Of a stretch of 64,000 nucleotides of DNA, positions 42,036 to 50,528 are shown one piece after another. The DNA is taken from positions 38,102-102,101 of the forward strand of contig JACJWW010000007.1 of assembly GCA_020636935.1 (NCBI GenBank), given 5' to 3'. The stretch's first letter is position 1; each line of letters starts with the position of its first letter. Under the pieces are notes generated by a model. It had not been told where the DNA came from. It searched no databases and saw nothing but the letters and a program-made list of their open reading frames with translations. The stretch is from Nocardioidaceae bacterium (lineage in GTDB: Bacteria; Actinomycetota; Actinomycetes; Propionibacteriales; Nocardioidaceae). Made by a program: the position numbers and the translations under genes.

Positions 42036-44933
42036 GTGGCTAAAAAACGAGTAAGCGAGCTCGCCAAGGAGTACGGCGTCACTTCCAAGGAAGTGCTGGC
42101 CCTACTCACCGAAATGGGCGAGTTCGTCAAGGCGGCCTCATCGGCCGTAGAACCCCCCGCAGTCCAACGCTTCGAGAAGACCTACGGCGATGAGCTGCGC
42201 GCCAAGGCTGAGGCGGCCGCGGCCAAGAAGGCTGCGAAGAAGGCGCCCGCCAAGAAGGCAGCGGCCAAGAAGGCTGCGGCTGCGCCCGAGGCTGAGACCC
42301 AAGAGGCCGACGCAGCAGAGGCGGCTCCCACCCCAGCAGTGCATGCCGAGGTCACCGAAGAGGCGACCCCGGCGAAGAAGGCTGCCGCCAAGAAGACCCC
42401 GGGCCCCAAGCCCGGCCCACGTGCACCGAAGGCCGAGCCGGCTCCCGCGCCGGTCGAGCCCGTAGTGGAGGAGGCCCCGGCTCCGGTCGAGCCGACCCCG
42501 ACTGCCGAGGAGCCACCGGCTGCCCCCGAGGGGCCGACTCCTCCGGCAGCGCGCCCGGCCGCGCCCGCAGCTCGCCCCTCGGCGCCTGCGCCGCGCCCAC
42601 CCGGCCCGCGCACCGGTGCCCCGCGCCCCGGCAACAACCCCTTCTCATCCACCCAAGGCATGGGTCGTCGCCCGGCGCCCCAGCCGACGAGCGGAGACCA
42701 GGCGCAACGCCCGCCCCGGCCGCCAGCGGCTCGTGACGGGATGCCTCGCCCCAACCCGGCGATGATGCCCAAGTCGCCTGCTGCATTCGGCTCCGGTCCT
42801 GGTGGTCGTGGCCGCCCGGGTGGTCCCGGTGGCGCTCCCGGTCGCGGTGGCGCCCCAGGTCGTGGCGGAGCCGGTGCTGGTGCTCCCGGTCGCGGTGGCG
42901 CTCCGGGTCGTGGCGGCTTCGGCGGCGGACCCGGCGGCGGTGCCCCAGGCGGTGCCCCAGGTGGTCCCGGTGGACGACCAGGCGGTCGCCCCGGTGGTCG
43001 TGGCAGCACCCAAGGCGCCTTCGGTCGTCCCGGTGGTCCCTCGCGTCGTGGCCGCAAGTCCAAGCGCGCCCGTCGTCAAGAGTTTGAGCAGATGGAAGCC
43101 CCCACGATTGGCGGCATGCGTGTCCGCAAGGGCAACGGCGAGACCATTCGCCTGGCTCGTGGTGCTTCTCTGACCGACTTCGCCGACAAGATCAGCGTCG
43201 ACCCAGCCTCGCTGGTGCAGATGCTCTTCCACCTCGGGGAGATGGTCACTGCGACCGAGTCGGTCAACGACGCCACCCTTGAGTTGCTCGGCGAGGAGCT
43301 CAACTATGTCGTCGAGGTCGTCTCTCCTGAAGACGAAGACCGCGAGTTGTTGGAGTCCTTCGATCTGGAGTTCGGCTCTGATGAGGGTGGCGAGGAGTCG
43401 CTCGAGCAGCGGCCGCCCGTCGTCACCGTCATGGGTCACGTCGACCACGGCAAGACCCGCCTGCTCGACGCGCTACGCAATGCCAATGTCGTCGATGATG
43501 AGCACGGCGGGATCACCCAGCACATCGGTGCCTACCAAGTGCACACCGAGGTCGATGGCAATGATCGCAAGATCACCTTCATCGACACCCCGGGTCACGA
43601 GGCCTTCACCGCGATGCGTGCGCGTGGCGCCAAGGCGACCGATATCGCCGTACTCGTCGTCGCTGCCGATGACGGAGTGATGCCGCAGACCGTTGAGGCG
43701 TTGAACCACGCCAAGGCGGCTGAAGTGCCGATCGTGGTTGCGGTCAACAAGATCGACAAGCCCGAAGCCGACCCGACCAAGGTCCGCGGGCAGTTGACCG
43801 AATACGGCCTCATCCCCGAGGAGTACGGCGGCGACACGATGTTCATCGACGTGTCCGCCAAGGCTGGGCTCAACCTCGAGTCGCTTCTCGAAGCGATCGT
43901 GTTGACCGCAGACGCCTCCCTGGATCTGCGCGCCAACCCGACCCAAGACGCGCAAGGTCTCGTCGTCGAGGCTCACCTCGACCGTGGTCGCGGCCCCGTG
44001 GCCACCATCTTGGTGCAGCGCGGCACGCTTCGGGTCGGCGACTCGATCGTGGCCGGTCCGGCGTACGGACGAGTGCGCGCCATGCTCGACGAGCACGGCG
44101 ACAACCTCGATGAGGCTCCGCCCTCACGACCCGCGATGGTGCTTGGTCTGTCGGGTGTGCCCGGTGCCGGCCAAAACTTCATCGTGGTCGAAGACGACCG
44201 GGTCGCCCGCCAGATCGCTGAGAAGCGTGAGGCGCGCGAGCGGGCCGCGATGCAGGCCAAGCGCCGCGTCCGTCGCAGCCTCGAAGACTTCATGGCCTCG
44301 ATGGAGAAGGGCGAGACTCAAGAGCTCAACCTCATCCTCAAGGGCGATGTGTCAGGCTCGGTGGAAGCCCTCGAAGACGCTTTGGCCCAGATCGATGTCG
44401 GCGAAGAGGTTTCGCTGCGCGTCATCGACCGTGGTGTCGGCGCGATCACCGAGACCAACGTCGACCTGGCTGCTGCCTCCGACGCGATCATCATCGGCTT
44501 CAACGTCCGCCCGGCGGGCAAGGCAGCCGAGATGGCCGACCGTGAAGGCGTCGAGATCCGCCACTACACGATCATCTACCAGGCGATCGAAGACATCGAG
44601 GCCGCGCTCAAGGGCATGCTCAAGCCCGAGTACGAAGAGCACAGCCTCGGCCAGGCAGAGATCCGCGCGATCTTCCGCTCCTCCCGGATCGGCAATATCG
44701 CAGGCTGCATGGTCACCAACGGTGTCATCCGACGCAATGCCAAGGTGCGCCTGATCCGCGACGGAGCGGTCGTGGTCGACAACTCCGACCTCGCTTCGCT
44801 GCGCAGGGAGAAGGACGACGCATCCGAGGTCCGCGAGGGCTTCGAGTGCGGCATGGTGATCAAGGGCTACAACGACATCAAGGAAGGCGACGTGATCGAG
44901 GCCTTCGAGATGCGTGAGATCGCGAGGTCTTGA
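42036..44933 (+). CDS. infB: Translation initiation factor IF-2
   Basis: IF-2 places fMet-tRNA on the ribosome. The 965-residue protein starts MAKKRVSELAKEYGVTSKEV. A long Ala/Pro region follows, then a Gly/Pro/Arg tract at roughly residues 250-350 (GRGGAPGRGG-type repeats), as in large actinobacterial IF-2. The GTPase has VMGHVDHGKTRLLDALR (G1), FIDTPGHEAF (G3) and VAVNKIDKPEA (G4). EF-Tu-like and fMet-binding domains follow (FRSSRIGNIAGCMV). GTG 42036 has an AGGAGG SD and the conserved N-terminus; in-frame GTG 42003 is rejected. Confidence 0.97.
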   Translation: MAKKRVSELAKEYGVTSKEVLALLTEMGEFVKAASSAVEPPAVQRFEKTYGDELRAKAEAAAAKKAAKKAPAKKAAAKKAAAAPEAETQEADAAEAAPTPAVHAEVTEEATPAKKAAAKKTPGPKPGPRAPKAEPAPAPVEPVVEEAPAPVEPTPTAEEPPAAPEGPTPPAARPAAPAARPSAPAPRPPGPRTGAPRPGNNPFSSTQGMGRRPAPQPTSGDQAQRPPRPPAARDGMPRPNPAMMPKSPAAFGSGPGGRGRPGGPGGAPGRGGAPGRGGAGAGAPGRGGAPGRGGFGGGPGGGAPGGAPGGPGGRPGGRPGGRGSTQGAFGRPGGPSRRGRKSKRARRQEFEQMEAPTIGGMRVRKGNGETIRLARGASLTDFADKISVDPASLVQMLFHLGEMVTATESVNDATLELLGEELNYVVEVVSPEDEDRELLESFDLEFGSDEGGEESLEQRPPVVTVMGHVDHGKTRLLDALRNANVVDDEHGGITQHIGAYQVHTEVDGNDRKITFIDTPGHEAFTAMRARGAKATDIAVLVVAADDGVMPQTVEALNHAKAAEVPIVVAVNKIDKPEADPTKVRGQLTEYGLIPEEYGGDTMFIDVSAKAGLNLESLLEAIVLTADASLDLRANPTQDAQGLVVEAHLDRGRGPVATILVQRGTLRVGDSIVAGPAYGRVRAMLDEHGDNLDEAPPSRPAMVLGLSGVPGAGQNFIVVEDDRVARQIAEKREARERAAMQAKRRVRRSLEDFMASMEKGETQELNLILKGDVSGSVEALEDALAQIDVGEEVSLRVIDRGVGAITETNVDLAAASDAIIIGFNVRPAGKAAEMADREGVEIRHYTIIYQAIEDIEAALKGMLKPEYEEHSLGQAEIRAIFRSSRIGNIAGCMVTNGVIRRNAKVRLIRDGAVVVDNSDLASLRREKDDASEVREGFECGMVIKGYNDIKEGDVIEAFEMREIARS

Positions 44934-45376
44934 TGGCCAATCCACGAGTCCGCAAGGTCGCCGATCGGATCAAGGTGATCGTCGCTGAGATGTTGGAGCG
45001 ACGGATCAAGGATCCGCGCTTGGGCTTCGTCACCGTGACCGATGTGCGGGTCAGCGGCGACACCCAAAACGCCTCGATCTTCTACACCGTCCTTGGCGAA
45101 GATGCCGACCTCGACAGCACTGCTGCGGCGTTGGCGTCTGCCAAAGGGCTGATCAGGTCAGAGGTGGCCAAGCAGTTGGGCATGCGCCACGCGCCGACCC
45201 TGGAGTTCATCCAAGATGCGCTCCCGGAGTCGGCTAGGGCGATCGACGACCTGTTGGAGAAGGTGCGCGCCAGCGACGAAGCCCTCGCCGCCCGCGAGAC
45301 CAACGCCTCTTATGCCGGTGACGCCGACCCTTACAAGAAGCCACGCGAGCAGGCTGAGGGCGACGACGACGAGTGA
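44933..45376 (+). CDS. rbfA: Ribosome-binding factor A
   Basis: RbfA binds the 30S neck during maturation. The 147-residue KH-like protein has RVRKVADRIKVIVAEMLERR and IKDPRLGFVTVTDVRVSGD. The ATG overlaps the infB stop by one base, and its end overlaps truB by four. The nrnA gene that often follows rbfA is absent here. Confidence 0.94.
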   Translation: MANPRVRKVADRIKVIVAEMLERRIKDPRLGFVTVTDVRVSGDTQNASIFYTVLGEDADLDSTAAALASAKGLIRSEVAKQLGMRHAPTLEFIQDALPESARAIDDLLEKVRASDEALAARETNASYAGDADPYKKPREQAEGDDDE

Positions 45377-46233
45377 GTGAGCAGGCGAGCGGGCTGGTCA
45401 TCGTCGACAAGCCCGCTGGGTTGACCTCCCACGATGTCGTGGCGCGAGTACGACGATTGGCCGGCACCCGCAAGGTCGGCCACGCCGGCACGCTCGACCC
45501 GATGGCGACCGGCGTACTCGTGCTCGGCGTCAACCGGGCCACCCGACTGCTGGGCCATTTGATGCTCACCGAGAAGGCCTACGACGCCACGATCACGCTG
45601 GGGGAGTCGACCACCACCGACGACGCCGAAGGCGAGACCATCGCCAGGAGCGACACCTCCGCGCTGGGCGAAGCGCAAGTGCGCGCGGCCTTGGCTGATT
45701 TCGTCGGTGACATCGACCAAGTGCCCACGGCCGTGTCGGCGATCAAAGTCGACGGCAAACGGGCCTATGCACGGGTGCGCGCAGGCGAAGAGGTCGAGTT
45801 GAAGGCCCGGCGGGTGCACATCGCCGCCATCGAGGTCACCCGCGTCGCCTTGCCCGAGGTTGACATCTCGGTGCGCTGCTCGTCAGGCACCTATGTCCGC
45901 GCGATTGCCCGCGACCTGGGCGCCGCGTTGGGCGTTGGTGGTCACCTGAGTGCGCTTCGTCGTACGGCGGTGGGCGCGTTTGCCATCGACACGGCCCGCA
46001 CCCTGGACGACCTGGCCGATGCCTTCGCGATCATGCCGATCGCCCAGGCAGCCCGACTGAGCTTCCCCGTCGTTGAGCTCGATGAAACCCAAGCCCAAGA
46101 CGTGCGCTTCGGTCGCCGACTCGCAATTGACCTCGACTCGCTGAGCGCGGTCTTCGCGCCCGATGGGGAGTTCTTGGCGCTCTATGAGCCCACGACCTAC
46201 GGCGGGGCCAAGGCCGCCGCGGTCTTCGTCTGA
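45373..46233 (+). CDS. truB: tRNA pseudouridine55 synthase
   Basis: TruB makes pseudouridine 55 in the T-loop of tRNAs. The 286-residue protein has VIVDKPAGLTSHDVVARVRR and the catalytic GHAGTLDPMATGVLVLG with the Asp nucleophile, then VSAIKVDGKRAYARVRAGE. The GTG start overlaps the rbfA stop (GTGA). Confidence 0.95.
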   Translation: MSEQASGLVIVDKPAGLTSHDVVARVRRLAGTRKVGHAGTLDPMATGVLVLGVNRATRLLGHLMLTEKAYDATITLGESTTTDDAEGETIARSDTSALGEAQVRAALADFVGDIDQVPTAVSAIKVDGKRAYARVRAGEEVELKARRVHIAAIEVTRVALPEVDISVRCSSGTYVRAIARDLGAALGVGGHLSALRRTAVGAFAIDTARTLDDLADAFAIMPIAQAARLSFPVVELDETQAQDVRFGRRLAIDLDSLSAVFAPDGEFLALYEPTTYGGAKAAAVFV

Positions 46234-46264
46234 TCGCGACCGTGAGTCAAGCGAGTCGACTGGA

Positions 46265-46277
46265 TAGCCTCTGTGCC
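46265..46277 (+). promoter_or_regulatory. Leaderless-type -10 box of the glycosyltransferase gene
   Basis: TAGCCT at 46265-46270, 7 bases, ATG 46278. Confidence 0.55.
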
Positions 46278-47801
46278 ATGACTCCTCCGGTGATCGGCGT
46301 CGTCGACTCGCCTCAAGACCAAGAGATCCTCGGCTCGCAGCTTCAAGTGCGCGGCTGGGCGATGTGTGCCGGCGAGGTGATCGTTCGGATTGAAGCCTTC
46401 CTCGACGGAGAGTCGTTGGGACTTGTCGATTTGTGTCTGGAACGACCCGATGTCTTTGACGCCCACCCCGAAGCCGGGCCGTTCAGTGGGTTTGAGCAAA
46501 CCCTTTCCATGCCCGACCTGGCTTCTTGCGCCAAGGGTGAGTTCGAGGTGCGGGTCACGACCGCAGATGGCAGCACCCAAGTGCTGGTCGCGAGGCAACT
46601 CGTCGTACCCAAGGCTGAGTCGGTCACCAACTCGCCAGCCGATGCTACGTCGAGCCAGAGCGCGCCACATGTGTTGATCTGGGCCCGAGGCCTCGATCAA
46701 GGTGGTGGCCACTTGAGAATGGCCGAGTTGATCAGCGTCTTACGTGGTCTCGACGCTGAGGTGACCGTGGCCAGCCCGGATGAAGGTCCGATGCGCGCCC
46801 GCTTGGAGGCCGATGGGGCCAAGGTCGAGATCGTGCCAGCCATCCCGCTTGACGATGTCATCGCCTATGACCAGGCCCTTGCCGAAGCTGCCTCCTGGGT
46901 GCGTCAACTGCGCCCTGACGTGGTGATCGCCTATTCGATCTCTGGATTCCCCGCTGTTGAGCTGGCGCACCTGGCTGGCGCCAGCTCATGGCTGCGGATC
47001 GGTGAGTATGAGTCCCCAGCCACGGTGTCTGCTTGGCTCGGTAAACCGATGAGTGCCGAAGTTGAGCTCCGCGCTCGGGCAGCGGTGGCTCTCGCCGATG
47101 TTGTGCAGACCCGCGATCTGGCCACGCCACGCGCCTATCGTGCCCGTGGCTGGGATGGCTCGTTCGAGATCCATCGTGAGGGGGTGCCACTCCCAGACAA
47201 GACCAGTGATCCTGCAGTCGTACGAGCCAAGTTGGGGCTCGCCAGCGAGGATCGGTTGGTCCTTTGCGCGGCCAGCTTGTGGGCGGTCAAGGGGCAGGCT
47301 CATCTGGTCAAGGCGCTCGCAGGGATTCAGGAGCAGCACGCCAACCTGCATGTCGTCTGCGTGGGATTGGACCTGGTTGGCTATGGCGACCGATTGCGTC
47401 TGGAAGTAGAGAGACATCGACTCGCCGATCGCTTTCGGATCTTCCCATTCGTCAGTGACCTCGGCCCTTGGTATGCCGCATGCGACGCACTGGTCAGCCC
47501 TTCGACGAGTGAGTCACTTTCTGCCTCGATCCTCGAAGCCATGGCACACGGCAAGCCAGTGATCGGCTCTGATGTGGGCGGCACGCCGGAGTTGGTGATC
47601 GACGGCAAGACCGGCTGGCTCTACCCGGCCCAAGACATCATGGCGTTGAGTCAAGCGCTGGCCGAGATGGCGACCGCGCCCGCAGCGAAGCTCCGCAAGA
47701 TGGGTCGCCGCGCCAGGCGGCTGATCGAGAGGGAGCATGATCAAGCAGTGGTGTTGCCAGCAACGGCCAAGGCGATCATCGATCTCGCCGCCCGCGACTG
47801 A
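46278..47801 (+). CDS. GT4-type glycosyltransferase with N-terminal beta domain
   Basis: A 507-residue protein. Residues 1-115 form a separate beta-rich domain (GSQLQVRGWAMCAGEVIVRI, SGFEQTLSMPDLASCAKGEF) like the Ig-like modules attached to surface-polysaccharide enzymes. From about residue 130 it is a GT-B glycosyltransferase: WARGLDQGGGHLRMAELISV (acceptor loop), then LVSPSTSESLSASILEAMA and GKPVIGSDVGGTPELV, the nucleotide-sugar E-x7-E region. No membrane segment is seen. It is placed between truB and ribF with its own promoter; the sugar is unknown. Confidence 0.83.
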   Translation: MTPPVIGVVDSPQDQEILGSQLQVRGWAMCAGEVIVRIEAFLDGESLGLVDLCLERPDVFDAHPEAGPFSGFEQTLSMPDLASCAKGEFEVRVTTADGSTQVLVARQLVVPKAESVTNSPADATSSQSAPHVLIWARGLDQGGGHLRMAELISVLRGLDAEVTVASPDEGPMRARLEADGAKVEIVPAIPLDDVIAYDQALAEAASWVRQLRPDVVIAYSISGFPAVELAHLAGASSWLRIGEYESPATVSAWLGKPMSAEVELRARAAVALADVVQTRDLATPRAYRARGWDGSFEIHREGVPLPDKTSDPAVVRAKLGLASEDRLVLCAASLWAVKGQAHLVKALAGIQEQHANLHVVCVGLDLVGYGDRLRLEVERHRLADRFRIFPFVSDLGPWYAACDALVSPSTSESLSASILEAMAHGKPVIGSDVGGTPELVIDGKTGWLYPAQDIMALSQALAEMATAPAAKLRKMGRRARRLIEREHDQAVVLPATAKAIIDLAARD

Positions 47802-47822
47802 CCACGAGACGCCAATGCCTAG

Positions 47823-47836
47823 TAGTCTGCAATGTC
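47823..47836 (+). promoter_or_regulatory. Leaderless-type -10 box of ribF
   Basis: TAGTCT at 47823-47828, 8 bases, GTG 47837. Confidence 0.5.
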
Positions 47837-48760
47837 GTGGCTTTGTGGACTTCCTTTGATGCGCTCCCGGGCGACCTCGGTCCGACGGTCGCCACGATCG
47901 GCAACTTCGACGGAGTCCATCTGGGCCACCAGCATGTGATCGCCACGGCAGCTCAGGCCGCGAACGACAGACTCCCAGTCGTCGCAGTGACCTTCGAGCC
48001 GCATCCCATGGCCGTGCTGCGCCCCGAACACGCCCCCGAACGGCTCACCAACCTGGCCCAACGCGCCGCCCTACTGGAGCAGGCAGGCGCCGATCACGTC
48101 TTGGCGATCCCGTTCAGCCGCGAGATCGCAACGTGGACCCCCGAGGAGTTCATCCAGCGGGTGCTGCTCGATGCCCTTCACGTGCAGACGGTGGTGGTCG
48201 GCGCCAACTTTCGCTTCGGCGCCAAGGCCGCTGGCGACGTACACACCTTGCGTGAGGTCGGGCTTCGAGAAGGTTTTGAAGTGATCGCCATCGGTCTTGA
48301 TGGCGGCCCCCAGGTCTGGTCATCCACCTACATTCGATCCTGTCTCGCCGCAGGTGATGTCGAAGGAGCCGCTGAGGCATTGGGTCGCCCCTATTCGGTG
48401 ACCGGTGTGGTCAGCCGCGGCGACCAGCGCGGGCGCGAACTCGGCTTCCCGACCGCCAATGTGCCGATCGGAGAGGTGATCGCTCCCGCCGACGGGGTGT
48501 ACGCCGGATGGTTGCTCGTCGACGGCGAGCGACTCCCGGCCGCGATCAGTGTCGGCACCAACCCCACCTTCGCTGGCCAGCGAGCTCGCCGGGTGGAGGC
48601 CTATGCCCTCGACCGAGACGACCTCGACCTCTATGACCGCGAGGTCAGCGTCGAGTTCGTGGCGCAACTGCGCGGCATGGTGGCCTTCGACGACGTACAG
48701 GCCTTGGTCAAGCAGATGGACCACGACGTTGCGCTGACCAGAGCGACCCTCGACATCTGA
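47837..48760 (+). CDS. ribF: Bifunctional riboflavin kinase/FAD synthetase
   Basis: RibF makes FMN and then FAD. The 307-residue protein has the FAD-synthetase domain (ATIGNFDGVHLGHQHVIA, VVGANFRFGAKAAGD, STYIRSCLAAGDVEGA). The C-terminal kinase domain has GRELGFPTANVPIGEV and the catalytic-loop region FAGQRARRVEAYALDRD. Downstream of truB in many genomes. Confidence 0.95.
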   Translation: MALWTSFDALPGDLGPTVATIGNFDGVHLGHQHVIATAAQAANDRLPVVAVTFEPHPMAVLRPEHAPERLTNLAQRAALLEQAGADHVLAIPFSREIATWTPEEFIQRVLLDALHVQTVVVGANFRFGAKAAGDVHTLREVGLREGFEVIAIGLDGGPQVWSSTYIRSCLAAGDVEGAAEALGRPYSVTGVVSRGDQRGRELGFPTANVPIGEVIAPADGVYAGWLLVDGERLPAAISVGTNPTFAGQRARRVEAYALDRDDLDLYDREVSVEFVAQLRGMVAFDDVQALVKQMDHDVALTRATLDI

Positions 48761-48778
48761 GCTCCGGCAAGGATTGAG

Positions 48779-48818
48779 TCAGGCGCTGGCCACGAGGGCT
48801 CAGGCGCTGGCCACGAGG
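48779..48818 (+). repeat. Tandem 21-bp repeat at the metW stop
   Basis: The 19-mer TCAGGCGCTGGCCACGAGG occurs at 48779-48797 and 48800-48818, period 21. On the minus strand this duplicates the last codons VASA plus TGA, so a second in-frame copy with its own stop follows the real stop. Confidence 0.85.
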
Positions 48819-49399
48819 TACGCCGCACCGGCCGCCAACAAGTTGGCCCGACCGCCTCTAGCGATGCCCTTGGCGGCACGACCTTCGGGGTCGAGGGTGA
48901 TCCGCTGCTTGATCGTGAAGCTCTGCTCGGCAAATAGTTGCTCGAGATCACTCAGTGATGACAGGTGGATATTGGGGGTGTCTTGCCAGCGGTGGGGGAG
49001 CGCCCGGGAGACCGGCATCCGGCCCGTGCAGGCCAATGACACCCGATTGCGCCAATGTGCGAAGTTGGGCACGGAGACCACGCCGAGCCCGGCGATGCGT
49101 CGGATCTGCTCCATGATCTGCTCGGGCATGCGGGTGGCTTGCAGGGTTTGGGAGAGCACCACGATGTCGTAGGAACCATCGGCGAACTCATCGAGCTGGC
49201 TGTCGATGTCGAGGTCGATCACCGAGACTCCACGACGGATCGCGGCGATCAGCGACTCCGGGTCGGTGTCGACGCCGGTGCCAGTGCAGTCGTGGGTCTT
49301 GGCCAGGTAGGCCAGCAACTCGCCGTGGCCACAACCCAGATCGAGCACGCGCGCGCCGGGTGGCACCAAGGTGGAGACGACTTCGAGATCAGGCCTCAT
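48800..49399 (-). CDS. metW: Methionine biosynthesis protein MetW
   Basis: A 199-residue SAM-dependent methyltransferase-fold protein: GARVLDLGCGHGELLAYLA (SAM site), VVLSQTLQATRMPEQIMEQI and SVPNFAHWRNRVSLACTGRM, typical of MetW. MetW partners MetX; in some bacteria it is required for full homoserine acyltransferase activity. ATG 49399 overlaps metX by 11 bases and has GAGGGGGTG upstream. Confidence 0.92.
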   Translation of the reverse strand: MRPDLEVVSTLVPPGARVLDLGCGHGELLAYLAKTHDCTGTGVDTDPESLIAAIRRGVSVIDLDIDSQLDEFADGSYDIVVLSQTLQATRMPEQIMEQIRRIAGLGVVSVPNFAHWRNRVSLACTGRMPVSRALPHRWQDTPNIHLSSLSDLEQLFAEQSFTIKQRITLDPEGRAAKGIARGGRANLLAAGAAYLVASA

Positions 49400-50525
49400 C
49401 GAGCACCCCCTCGGCCGCGTGGTCAAGGAAGGCCTTGACCGTGTCGAGATAGTCGGGCACGTCTAGCAAGAAGGAGTCGTGCCCATGTGAGGCCCGGATC
49501 TCCCGGAAGCTGACCGGTTGCCGGGCCTGCTCAAGCTTGCGGGTGATCCGCCGGGAGTGATCGGTGGAGAAGCGCCAGTCGGAGTCGAATGACATCACCA
49601 AGAACTCGGTCTTTGTCGGGGCCGCCTGTAGGCGATCTGACCAGTGGGGGTCGGCGAAAACGTCGTAGTAGTCGAGGGCTCGCGACAGATAGATATAGGA
49701 CAGCGGGTCGAAGCGATCCAGGAAGGTCGAGCCCTGGTGCTCCAGATAGGACTCCACCGCGAAGTCAACGCCGAAGCGCAGGCGTGGAGTCTCGGCGTCT
49801 TGGATCCGGCGACCGAATTTGTCTTGCATCGCCTCTTCGGACAGATAGGTGATGTGGGCCATCATCCGAGCAACAGCCAGTCCGGTGCGCGGCCCCTCAG
49901 AGCTCTCGTCTTCGAAATAGCGCCCGGAGTTGAAGGCCGGGTCGCGCATGATCGCCGAGCGGGCGACCGCGGAGAAGGCGATATTTTGCGCCGACAGGCG
50001 TGACGATGCGGCCACCACGACCGCATGCGCCATCTCCTCCGGAGCATCGACGGCCCATTGCAGTGCCTGCATGCCACCCAAGGAGCCACCCACACAGGCG
50101 AGGAGACGGTTGATCTTCAAGTGCCTGATCAGGCGTCGATGCAATTGCACGAAGTCGCTGATGCTAATCAGGGGGAAGTCCAGCCCATAGGGCCTGCCGG
50201 TGGCTGGGTCGACCGAGAGCGGGCCCGTCGTACCTCGACAACCTGCGAGCAGATTCGGGCAGATCACGAAGAAGCGGTCGGTGTCGACCGGCTTGCCCGG
50301 CCCGACCATGGTGTCCCACCAGCCTGGAGACTCCGGGGTGCCAGATGCGTGCGAGTCGCCGGTCAGGGCGTGGGGGATGAAGATCGCATTGGTGGCCGTG
50401 TCATTGAGGGTGCCCCAGGTCTCATAGGCGACCTCGACATGGGTCAGTTGCGATCCTGAATCCAACACCAATGGGTCGTCCGGCGTGGCCAGGACGACCC
50501 ATTGGCGTGGATCAGTTTGAGTCAT
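49389..50525 (-). CDS. metX: Homoserine O-acetyltransferase
   Basis: MetX acylates homoserine. The 378-residue alpha/beta-hydrolase has HALTGDSHASG, the nucleophile elbow GGSLGGMQALQW, VMSFDSDWRFS (Asp) and SHGHDSFLLD (His). ATG 50525 is preceded in frame by a GTG at 50528, either usable, three bases from the metY stop. It is in the middle of a metY-metX-metW operon. Confidence 0.95.
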   Translation of the reverse strand: MTQTDPRQWVVLATPDDPLVLDSGSQLTHVEVAYETWGTLNDTATNAIFIPHALTGDSHASGTPESPGWWDTMVGPGKPVDTDRFFVICPNLLAGCRGTTGPLSVDPATGRPYGLDFPLISISDFVQLHRRLIRHLKINRLLACVGGSLGGMQALQWAVDAPEEMAHAVVVAASSRLSAQNIAFSAVARSAIMRDPAFNSGRYFEDESSEGPRTGLAVARMMAHITYLSEEAMQDKFGRRIQDAETPRLRFGVDFAVESYLEHQGSTFLDRFDPLSYIYLSRALDYYDVFADPHWSDRLQAAPTKTEFLVMSFDSDWRFSTDHSRRITRKLEQARQPVSFREIRASHGHDSFLLDVPDYLDTVKAFLDHAAEGVLDEA

Positions 50526-50528
50526 CAC

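Noticed and set aside
42780..43060. GC-rich tandem repeat resembling a minisatellite
   Set aside because: It is the in-frame Gly/Pro/Arg tract of IF-2, usual in actinobacteria.
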